Below the pieces are notes generated by a model, which did not search any database, had not been told where the DNA came from, and was given only the letters and a program-made list of their open reading frames with translations. Positions 41,885-50,185 of a stretch of 64,000 nt of DNA are shown here, in pieces (the first letter of the stretch is position 1; each line of letters starts with the position of its first letter). A program made the translations under genes and the position numbers. Source of the stretch: Streptomyces geranii. GTDB lineage: Bacteria; Actinomycetota; Actinomycetes; Streptomycetales; Streptomycetaceae. Location: contig NZ_PJME01000006.1 of the NCBI RefSeq assembly GCF_002954775.1, positions 124,001 through 188,000 on the forward strand, read 5' to 3'.

Positions 41885-43048
41885 ATGAGCGCCCTCGCGT
41901 TGTCCATCCTGCTGTCGCTCGTCTCCGCTGTCGCCTACGCGGGCGGAGCGATCCTTCAGGAGCGGGTCGCGGACTCCGAACACGGCGAGTCCTACGCGCC
42001 GATGCGCAGGCCGGTCTGGTGGGCCGCCGTGGCGCTGAACGGCTTCGGCGGCGTGCTGCACGTGGTGGCGCTGGCCTTCGGGCCGCTGAGCGTCGTCCAG
42101 CCGATGGGCGCCCTGACGATCGTGTTCGCGCTGCCGATGGCGGCCGTGTTCGTACGCCGGAAGGCGGGGGCCGCCGCCTGGCGGGGCGCGATCATGGCGA
42201 CGCTCGGGCTCGCGGGCCTGCTGTCGCTGGTCGGCGCGTCCGACGCGCAGTCCCTGGGCACGACCGAGCGGGTGCTGCTGGCGGTGGTCACCGGCTCCGC
42301 CGTGGTGGCGCTGATGGTGGCGGGCCGCGCGGCACACCGGCACCCGGCGGTGCGCAGCACGCTGCTGGCCGTCGCGTCCGGAATCGCCTTCGGTATGTCG
42401 TCGGTGTTCACGAAGGTGGTCGCCGTGGACTGGAACGGCGGCCTCACGGCCTCCGACCTGCCCACGCTGGCCCTGATCGCCGTACTCGGCGTCTCCGGTC
42501 TGCTGCTCTCCCAGGCGGCCTACCGGGGCGGCGGCCTCGCGGCCCCGCTCGCGACGCTGACGGTCGTGAACCCGGTGGTGGCCGCGGCGGTCGGCATCAC
42601 GATGTTCGGCGAAACCTTCCGCTACGGCACGACGGGCACGATCCTCGCGCTGAGCTGCGGCGTCGTCGCGGCCGGCGGGCTGATCCTGCTGACGACGGAG
42701 CGGCTGCAGCACAGCACACACCCGCACCCCCAGACCCAGCCGTCCGGCTTTCCTGCCCCTGCTGCCGCTGTTTCCCCCGCATCACCCGCTGTTTCCGCTG
42801 CTGCGGCGGTCGCAGGACCGGAGCAGGCAGCGGCGACCGGGGCCGGGGCCGAGGAAGCGGCGAGGGTGAACGAGGAGATCCAGGAGATCCCCGTGCCGGT
42901 GCCGGCCAACGCGGCGGCGCTGACGACGCCGCCGCCGGACGCGCCCGACGAGGGCCCGCCCCTGCACTTCGGGCCGTTCTACGGCGTCCCGTACGTGCCG
43001 ATCCCGATACGCGCGCTCGACCGGCACCGTACGAGGGTCAAATCCTGA
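41885..43048 (+). CDS. EamA-like (DMT) membrane transporter with disordered C-terminal tail
   Basis: 387 residues from ATG 41885 (AGAGGAG upstream). About 9-10 hydrophobic helices in residues 1-275 with the repeated half-structure of DMT transporters: ILLSLVSAVAYAGGAILQERVA, PLSVVQPMGALTIVFALPMAAVF, and in the second half VVNPVVAAAVGITMFGETFRYGTTG. The last 110 residues are Ala/Pro-rich and predicted disordered. Substrate unknown. It has its own promoter region, divergent from the FhuF-like gene. Confidence 0.8.
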   Translation: MSALALSILLSLVSAVAYAGGAILQERVADSEHGESYAPMRRPVWWAAVALNGFGGVLHVVALAFGPLSVVQPMGALTIVFALPMAAVFVRRKAGAAAWRGAIMATLGLAGLLSLVGASDAQSLGTTERVLLAVVTGSAVVALMVAGRAAHRHPAVRSTLLAVASGIAFGMSSVFTKVVAVDWNGGLTASDLPTLALIAVLGVSGLLLSQAAYRGGGLAAPLATLTVVNPVVAAAVGITMFGETFRYGTTGTILALSCGVVAAGGLILLTTERLQHSTHPHPQTQPSGFPAPAAAVSPASPAVSAAAAVAGPEQAAATGAGAEEAARVNEEIQEIPVPVPANAAALTTPPPDAPDEGPPLHFGPFYGVPYVPIPIRALDRHRTRVKS

Positions 43049-43066
43049 GCGCCGGACCGGATCCCG

Positions 43067-44589
<1,523 letters not shown>

Positions 44590-46029
44590 ATGAGCAACTC
44601 AGCCCAGATCGGCGTCACGGGACTCGCGGTGATGGGCCGCAACCTCGCCCGCAACTTCGCGCGCAACGGCTACACGGTCGCGCTGCACAACCGGACGGCG
44701 GCGCGTACGCACGCTCTGGTCGAGGAGTTCGGGACCGAGGGCGACTTCATCGCGGCCGACACCGCCAAGGAGTTCGTGGAGGCGCTGGAGCGCCCGCGCC
44801 GCCTGGTCGTCATGGTGAAGGCCGGTGAGCCCACCGACGCGGTGATCCAGGAGTTCGCCCCGCTCCTGGAGCCCGGCGACATGATCATCGACGGCGGCAA
44901 CGCCCACTTCGCGGACACCCGGCGCCGCGAGCGCGACCTGCGCGAGCAGGGCATCCACTTCGTCGGCATGGGCGTCTCGGGCGGCGAGGAGGGCGCGCTG
45001 CTCGGCCCGAGCATCATGCCGGGCGGCCCGGCCGAGTCGTACGACTCCCTCGGCCCGATGCTGGAGAAGATCTCCGCGAAGGCGGAGGACGGCACCCCCT
45101 GCGTGTCCCACGTGGGTCCGGACGGCGCCGGTCACTTCGTGAAGATGGTGCACAACGGCATCGAGTACGCCGACATGCAGCTGATCGGCGAGGCGTACCA
45201 GCTGCTGCGCGATGTCGCCGGGTACTCCCCCGCCCAGATCGCGGACATCTTCCGCACCTGGAACACGGGCCGCCTCGACTCCTACCTGATCGAGATCACC
45301 GCCGAGGTGCTGTCGCACGTGGACGCGGCGACGGGCAAGCCCTTCGTCGACGTGGTGGTCGACCAGGCCGAGCAGAAGGGCACCGGCCGCTGGACCGTGC
45401 AGATCGCCCTCGACCTGGGCGTCCCGGTCTCGGGCATCGCCGAGGCGGTCTTCGCCCGCTCCCTGTCCGGCCACGCGGCGCTGCGCGAGGCCTCGCGCGG
45501 TCTGGCGGGCCCGACGGCGACGCCGCTGGGCGAGTCGGAGGCGGCGGCCTTCGCCGACCGTGTCGAGCAGGCGCTGTACGCGTCGAAGATCGTGTCGTAC
45601 ACGCAGGGCTTCCACGAGATCGCGGCGGGCGGCGCCGAGTACGACTGGAACATCGACCTGGGTGCGGTGTCCGCGCTCTGGCGTGGCGGCTGCATCATCC
45701 GGGCGGCGTTCCTCGACCGCATCCGCGCCGCGTACGACGCACGGGCCGACCTGCCGAGCCTGCTGTCCGACGAGACGTTCGCGCGGGAGATCGCGGGGGC
45801 GCAGGACGACTGGCGCGAGGTGCTGGTCGCGGCGACGCGACAGGGCGTCCCGACGCCGGGCTTCTCGGCGGCGCTGGCGTACTACGACGCGCTGCGTGCG
45901 GAGCGGTTGCCTGCGGCGCTCACGCAGGGGCAGCGGGACTTCTTCGGGGCGCACACGTATCGGCGTACCGACCGGGAGGGGTCGTTCCACACGCTGTGGG
46001 GTGGGGACCGGTCCGAGGTCACCGACTGA
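44590..46029 (+). CDS. gnd: 6-phosphogluconate dehydrogenase, decarboxylating
   Basis: 479 residues, usual long-chain Gnd length. ATG 44590 has TAGGAG 9 nt upstream. Rossmann motif GLAVMGRNLARNF (about 10-22), IIDGGNAHFADT, GMGVSGGEEGALLGPSIMPGG (substrate loop), GAGHFVKMVHNGIEYADMQ (catalytic Lys in FVKMVHNGIEY) and TGRLDSYLIEIT. Oxidises 6-phosphogluconate to ribulose-5-phosphate with NADPH formation in the pentose phosphate pathway. Probably the SCO0975 orthologue. Confidence 0.96.
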   Translation: MSNSAQIGVTGLAVMGRNLARNFARNGYTVALHNRTAARTHALVEEFGTEGDFIAADTAKEFVEALERPRRLVVMVKAGEPTDAVIQEFAPLLEPGDMIIDGGNAHFADTRRRERDLREQGIHFVGMGVSGGEEGALLGPSIMPGGPAESYDSLGPMLEKISAKAEDGTPCVSHVGPDGAGHFVKMVHNGIEYADMQLIGEAYQLLRDVAGYSPAQIADIFRTWNTGRLDSYLIEITAEVLSHVDAATGKPFVDVVVDQAEQKGTGRWTVQIALDLGVPVSGIAEAVFARSLSGHAALREASRGLAGPTATPLGESEAAAFADRVEQALYASKIVSYTQGFHEIAAGGAEYDWNIDLGAVSALWRGGCIIRAAFLDRIRAAYDARADLPSLLSDETFAREIAGAQDDWREVLVAATRQGVPTPGFSAALAYYDALRAERLPAALTQGQRDFFGAHTYRRTDREGSFHTLWGGDRSEVTD

Positions 46030-46071
46030 GGGTCGCTCCTCGGGTTGGGTAGTTCTCTGGCTGCGGGGCAG

Positions 46072-46138
46072 CGGGGGCTGGTCGCGCCCCGCGGCGGAGC
46101 CGCTGATCGACACAGCCCCGCGCCCCTTTGGGGCGCGT
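46072..46138. repeat. Variant of the dispersed intergenic repeat (copy 4)
   Basis: Starts like the other copies (GCGGGGGCTGGTCGCGC) but carries an inserted segment CCCGCGGCGGAGCCGCTGAT and then resumes with CCCCGCGCCCCTTTGGGGCG, a hairpin. Downstream of gnd. Confidence 0.65.
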
Positions 46139-46141
46139 GAT

Positions 46142-46173
46142 GGTGGGCGGTCTGGATCTTCCGACCGCCCACC
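46142..46173. terminator. Hairpin terminator between gnd and the racemase gene
   Basis: 11-bp perfect stem GGTGGGCGGTC (46142-46152) with GACCGCCCACC (46163-46173). It lies between convergent genes gnd and the racemase-family gene and can act on both strands. Confidence 0.7.
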
Positions 46174-46395
46174 TGGTGTTTCCGGGGTCAGGACAGCGGT
46201 GGGCCCGGTTCAGGGGTGGGTGTCGGTTCGGGGCCCGGGGGCTGTGGGATGGGGGCCGGGTCCGGGAAGGGGGTGGGGGGCGGTGGTACGGGGTGAGGGC
46301 TCGGGTTCGGGTTCGGGTGTGTCACGGTGTCCTCCAACCAGTCGATGCGTCGGTTCTGGACTCACTCCCCGCGTACCCGACGGGCGCGCCCCCAC
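46174..46395. other. Strongly G-rich noncoding stretch
   Basis: 222 nt with long plus-strand G-tracts (46229-46283) and CGGGTT repeats after them. No credible gene; a 61-codon minus-strand frame is pure Pro/Arg low complexity with no ribosome site. The G-tracts could form G-quadruplexes on the plus strand. Confidence 0.4.
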
Positions 46396-47034
46396 TCACT
46401 CCAGGTGGGTCACGGCTGCCGTCAGGCCAGGGCGGGGGCTGGACAGCACCCGTACCGAGGTCGTCGTCAGGCGCTGGGCCGGGGTCATGGAGGCCTGGGC
46501 GAGGACGATCGCGTCGGCGCTGTCGTCGGGGATCGAGTCGACGGCGGCGGCCACCGCACGGACGTAGGCCTCCGTGTCGCCCGCCTCGAAGAGGGCCCAG
46601 GCGCCGTGCACGAGCAGTGTCCGTACGTCGGCGGGGAGCCCGGCGCGGCTCGCCTCCTCCTCGACGAGAGCGACCGTCGGCCCGAACGTGCTCTCCGAGG
46701 TCGCCACGACGACCACCCTCGGCCCTGCCGCCACCGCGGCGGCGGCCATCGGGCGGTCGACCCGCAGCACGGGCACCCCGACCTCCTCGGCGAGGGCCTC
46801 CGCGACCCCTCCGACGGAGGAGCAGGTGCAGAGCACGGCACCGGCGCCGTGGGCGACGGCGGCCACCAGCGCGGCCCGTACGTCGCCGACCACCGCATCG
46901 GGGCCCTCCGCGCGGGCCCTGGTCAGCAGGTCCTCGTGGACGTGGTGGGCGAGTTCGAGACCCTGGTGGTCCTCGTCGCGCAGGGCGTCGAAGACCGGGA
47001 TGTGCAGGGGCGAGGTGTGGAGCAGGGCGAGCAC
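46396..47034 (-). CDS. Asp/Glu racemase-family protein lacking one catalytic Cys
   Basis: 212 residues from GTG 47034 (AAGGGGA upstream). Racemase-superfamily fold. The first Cys motif is present (AGAVLCTCSSVGGVAEAL, about 68-85). At the second site, where family members read V-L-G-C-A/T-G-M, this protein reads IVLAQASMTPAQ, so Cys is Gln. It therefore cannot use the two-Cys racemisation mechanism and may be a decarboxylase-like, isomerase-like or non-catalytic relative. Downstream of a GNAT gene in the same direction (29-nt gap). Confidence 0.8.
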   Translation of the reverse strand: MLALLHTSPLHIPVFDALRDEDHQGLELAHHVHEDLLTRARAEGPDAVVGDVRAALVAAVAHGAGAVLCTCSSVGGVAEALAEEVGVPVLRVDRPMAAAAVAAGPRVVVVATSESTFGPTVALVEEEASRAGLPADVRTLLVHGAWALFEAGDTEAYVRAVAAAVDSIPDDSADAIVLAQASMTPAQRLTTTSVRVLSSPRPGLTAAVTHLE

Positions 47035-47063
47035 GGTACGTCCCCTTCGCGGAGCGCTGGAGG

Positions 47064-47408
47064 TCAGAAGCGGCCGGGGTTCGCCGCGAGCCACTCCTTG
47101 GCGGCCTGGAGCAGCACGGGGTCGGCCGCCGGGGCCTCGGCGGGGTGACGCTCGGCCCACTTCACGACGTACGGGCAGAGCGGGGCCACGACGATGCCCT
47201 CGCGGGCGGCCATGGCGTACAGCTCACGGGCGAGCGAGCCCGCGATGCCCTTCCCCTCGTGCGTGGGTTCGACGATCGTGTGGACGGGGACCAGCGCGCG
47301 GCCACGGGCGGCCAGCACGAAGTACTCGATACGGCCCACGACTTCACCGGCCGCCACCGCCTCAAGGCGGCCCGCCGCCCGGTCGTCCCGGATCTCGATG
47401 TCACTCAT
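47064..47408 (-). CDS. Short GNAT acetyltransferase (PF14542 type)
   Basis: 114 residues from ATG 47408; GAGGAG lies 6 nt upstream, so this is preferred over an upstream GTG that touches the ribosome site. Minimal GNAT fold: VGRIEYFVLAARGRALVPVHTIVEPTHEGKGIAGSLARELYAMA with the acetyl-CoA loop EGKGIAGSL, and LCPYVVKWAERHPA. This is the YidJ/Acetyltransf_CG group. Substrate unknown. Probably cotranscribed with the racemase-family gene. Confidence 0.9.
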   Translation of the reverse strand: MSDIEIRDDRAAGRLEAVAAGEVVGRIEYFVLAARGRALVPVHTIVEPTHEGKGIAGSLARELYAMAAREGIVVAPLCPYVVKWAERHPAEAPAADPVLLQAAKEWLAANPGRF

Positions 47409-47417
47409 GGACACTCC

Positions 47418-47495
47418 TCGTCGATACGTCGATACGTCGGTAGGGCGGTAGGTCGCTGCGCCAGTTCGTAGCTACGCCGATACGTCGATTCGCCG
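47418..47495. repeat. Short TCGATACG-type repeat cluster
   Basis: CGATACGT occurs in tandem and dispersed (near 47422, 47430 and 47480), mixed with GGTAG steps, in the 100-nt gap between the panD 3' end and the GNAT start. The unit is nearly self-complementary (CGATACGTCGAT-like). A possible binding-site cluster or decayed hairpin region. Confidence 0.4.
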
Positions 47496-47508
47496 GGGGC
47501 CCAGACCG

Positions 47509-47928
47509 TCAGGCGGTGACCGCCTGCGGGCTGCGCCTCTGGTCCGAGCCCGGCACCGGCTCGCCCGGGTCGGCGCCCAGTGCCACGACGCGGTTGTCCC
47601 GGTCCACATGCACCACCCTCGGCCGCAGCGCCCGCGCCTCGGCGTCGGTCACCTGAGCGTAGCTGATGATGATCACCAGATCTCCGGGATGCACGAGGTG
47701 GGCCGCGGCCCCGTTGATCCCGACGACCCCGGACCCCCGCTCGCCCTCGATGACGTACGTCTCAAGCCGGGCGCCGTTGCTGATGTCGACGATGTGGACG
47801 AGTTCGCCGGGCAGCAGGTCGGCGGCGTCGAGGAGGTCGGCGTCGATGGTCACGGAGCCGACGTAGTGCAGGTCGGCCTGGGTGACGGTGGCTCGGTGGA
47901 TCTTGGACTTGAACATGGTGCGCAGCAT
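47509..47928 (-). CDS. panD: Aspartate 1-decarboxylase proenzyme
   Basis: 139 residues. It starts [25 protein letters not shown]; the self-cleavage site is Gly24-Ser25, which generates the pyruvoyl group, and Lys9 and Arg54-type residues follow in [24 protein letters not shown] (Tyr58-like region). Makes beta-alanine from L-aspartate for pantothenate and CoA. Usual length plus a short Arg/Pro C-terminal tail. Not next to panBC here. Confidence 0.95.
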   Translation of the reverse strand: MLRTMFKSKIHRATVTQADLHYVGSVTIDADLLDAADLLPGELVHIVDISNGARLETYVIEGERGSGVVGINGAAAHLVHPGDLVIIISYAQVTDAEARALRPRVVHVDRDNRVVALGADPGEPVPGSDQRRSPQAVTA

Positions 47929-47980
47929 GAAGCACTCCCGAGGCTGGGCTCCCTGCCTGCGTATGTGCAGGTCAAGGGCT

Positions 47981-48004
47981 GGGCCCTCACCCTGATGAGG
48001 GCCC
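47981..48004 (-). terminator. Terminator hairpin after the response regulator gene
   Basis: Arms GGGCCCTCA (47981-47989) and TGAGGGCCC (47996-48004), loop CCCTGA, about 100 nt past the response-regulator stop and upstream of panD. Confidence 0.6.
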
Positions 48005-48101
48005 GCGGGTCGATTGCGACCAGCCTACGCACCGGCCTCCGTCCGTCTCCGTGACCCTCACCACTGCGGGCCCTTGTTCTGCCGGGCCGCCGCGCGTCGC
48101 G

Positions 48102-48782
48102 TCAGAGATCGCGCACCGCAGGCCGTACGAGGCCCGTCTGGTAGGCGATGACCACCAGCTGGGCGCGGTCGCGGGCGCCCAGCTTGGTCAGGGAGCGCTG
48201 GATGTGGGTGCGGACGGTCAGGACGCTCAGGACCAGGTCCTCGGCGATCTCGGCGTTCGACTTGCCGTGGGCGGCGAGGGCGGTGACCTCGCGTTCCCTG
48301 GGGGTGAGGTCGGCGAGGCGTTCCGGGGGTGCGAGGAGGCCGCCGGGGGCCGGGGTGGTGAGGAAGCGGGTGATGAGGGCGCGGGTGGCGCCGGGGGAGA
48401 GCAGGGCCTCGCCGGAGGCGACCGTGCGGATGCCGGTGAGGAGGGCGCCGGTGGTGACGTACTTGCCGAGGAAGCCGCTGGCTCCGACGCGCAGGGCCTT
48501 GGCGACGTACTCGTCCGTCTCGAACATCGTGAGGATGAGGACGCGGGTGCCGGCCAGTTCGGGGTCGGCGCAGATCGCGGCGGTCGCGGCGAGTCCGTCC
48601 GAGCCGGGCATCCGGATGTCCATGAGGACGACGTCCGGGTGGTGGACGCGGGCCAGTTCGGCCGCCTCGTTGCCGTTGGCGGCCTCGCCGACCACCTCCA
48701 TGTCGGCGCAGGAGTCGATCAGCAGCCGGAACGTGCCCCGCAGCAGGGCCTGGTCGTCGGCGAGCAGGACACGGATGGTCAC
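48102..48782 (-). CDS. NarL/LuxR-type response regulator
   Basis: 226 residues from GTG 48782 (GTGA overlap with the kinase stop). Receiver domain: DD (9-10), phosphoacceptor Asp55 in VVLMDIRMPG, Lys about 105. C-terminal LuxR helix-turn-helix: LTPREREVTALAAHGKSNAEIAEDLVLSVLTVRTHIQRSLTKLGARDR (about 160-207). Partner of the histidine kinase encoded just upstream. Likely target: the MMPL exporter gene upstream (inference from proximity). Confidence 0.93.
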   Translation of the reverse strand: MTIRVLLADDQALLRGTFRLLIDSCADMEVVGEAANGNEAAELARVHHPDVVLMDIRMPGSDGLAATAAICADPELAGTRVLILTMFETDEYVAKALRVGASGFLGKYVTTGALLTGIRTVASGEALLSPGATRALITRFLTTPAPGGLLAPPERLADLTPREREVTALAAHGKSNAEIAEDLVLSVLTVRTHIQRSLTKLGARDRAQLVVIAYQTGLVRPAVRDL

Positions 48783-50056
48783 GCGGTGGCCTCGTCTTCT
48801 GTGCGGAGTGCGGTCGTTCGGCGGACGTCCGTGGGGGCGTCGGCCGGGCCGGTCGCCGGGAACGCCTCCAGGGCCGCTTCCAGGAACTGGGTGTGCAGCG
48901 GGAGTGCCGTGGTCACCTCGAAGCCGCCCCGGGGGCCGGGTCCTGCGCGCAGGTCGCCGCCGATCGAGTGGGCGCGCTCGCGCATGCCCATCAGGCCGAA
49001 GCCGCCGCCCGGGAGCGCCGGGGCGGTGGCGGTGCCGTCGTTGGTGACCTTGATGAGCAGCCGGGAGGCGGAGTAGGTGAGCAGGACGCGTGCCGTGTGG
49101 TCGGACGCGTGCTTGGTGGCGTTGGTGAGGGCCTCCTGGATGATCCGGTACGCCGTCAGGTCCACCCCGGGTGACAGGGGCCGCTGCTCGCCCTCGGTGG
49201 TGACGGTGACCTCCAGGCCCGCCGACGCGCAGGCCGTGAGCAGTTCGGGGAGGCGGGCGAGGCCCGGGGAGGGTTCCAGGGAGTCGGGGTCGTCGGACTG
49301 GCGCAGGACGCCGACGGTGGCCTGGAGTTCGAGCAGCGCCGAGGCGGTGGTCCCGGCCAGTTCGGCGAGGATCTTCTGGGCCTGGCCGGGGTGGGTGGGC
49401 GCGAGGTGGGCGGCGGTGCCTGCCTGGGCGTGCGCGACGGCCATGTGGTGGGCGACGACGTCGTGGAGTTCGCGGGCGATGCGCAGGCGCTCTTCGGCGA
49501 CCCGCAGCCGGGCCTCCTCCTCGCGGGTGCGCTCCGCGTGGGCGGCACGCGCGTGCATGGACTCCAGGTACGCCTGCCGGAGCCGGCCCTTGCTGCCTGC
49601 GGCCAGCGGCAGGAGCAGCCACAGCACGGGGCCGACGGTGCGCAGCAGCACCGTGTGGTCGGTGGGGTTGTCGAGGACGCCGGTGACCACCACCATCGCC
49701 GTGGCGACCGCGCCGTACGCGCGCGTGGTCCTCGGTCCGGTGAGGTAGGCGAGCCAGAACAGGGCGGCCATCAGGGGCGCCAGCATCAGCGGGGTGAGCA
49801 GGTAGCCGAGGGCGCCGGCCGTGACCGTACAGCCGGTGGAGACGACGACGGCGGTGCGCGGGCGGCGGCGGGCCCCGTACACGGCGAGGCAGGCGATGGC
49901 GGAGAGGAGTTCGGCGCGCCACACCTCCTCGGGCACGCGGGAGCCGGCGCTGAAGAGCATGGCGCCCAGGACGGAGCAGCCCCACAGCGCAAGGGCGAGG
50001 GCCGCGTCCACGGCACGGGTACGGCGTCCCGTGGCACGCTCCGGGCTGATGGTCAT
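48779..50056 (-). CDS. Sensor histidine kinase (HisKA_3, NarL partner)
   Basis: 425 residues. The N-terminal 160 residues form about five membrane helices (ALALALWGCSVLGAML, LLTPLMLAPLMAALFWLAYL, VGPVLWLLLPLAAG and others) without a large extracellular domain, so it senses the membrane or ligands within it. HisKA_3: RIARELHDVVAHHMAVAHAQAG (phosphoacceptor His in RELHD). HATPase_c: ALTNATKHA and GGFGLMGMRERAHSIGG. The long C-terminal tail is variable. Confidence 0.93.
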   Translation of the reverse strand: MTISPERATGRRTRAVDAALALALWGCSVLGAMLFSAGSRVPEEVWRAELLSAIACLAVYGARRRPRTAVVVSTGCTVTAGALGYLLTPLMLAPLMAALFWLAYLTGPRTTRAYGAVATAMVVVTGVLDNPTDHTVLLRTVGPVLWLLLPLAAGSKGRLRQAYLESMHARAAHAERTREEEARLRVAEERLRIARELHDVVAHHMAVAHAQAGTAAHLAPTHPGQAQKILAELAGTTASALLELQATVGVLRQSDDPDSLEPSPGLARLPELLTACASAGLEVTVTTEGEQRPLSPGVDLTAYRIIQEALTNATKHASDHTARVLLTYSASRLLIKVTNDGTATAPALPGGGFGLMGMRERAHSIGGDLRAGPGPRGGFEVTTALPLHTQFLEAALEAFPATGPADAPTDVRRTTALRTEDEATA

Positions 50057-50115
50057 CGTGTGTCTCCGGGTGAGGGGCTGGTTCCATGGTCCCCGACGCG
50101 GACCGTGGACGGCCC

Positions 50116-50153
50116 GTCCGGGCCGCCCGAGGGGTGGTCTCGGGGGCCCGGAC
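50116..50153 (-). terminator. Hairpin after the MMPL gene
   Basis: Nested stem: GTCCGGGCC...CCCGAG (from 50116) pairs with CTCGGG...GGCCCGGAC (to 50153), 15 bp with a one-base bulge. It stands between the MMPL stop and the kinase start, so the kinase probably has its own promoter or depends on read-through. Confidence 0.65.
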
Positions 50154-50185
50154 GGAACGGGTGGGGTGCCGGGAGAGGCGACCGG

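Noticed and set aside
46210..46395. 61-codon minus-strand frame in the G-rich region
   Set aside because: Pro/Arg low complexity without a ribosome site; the region is better described as noncoding.
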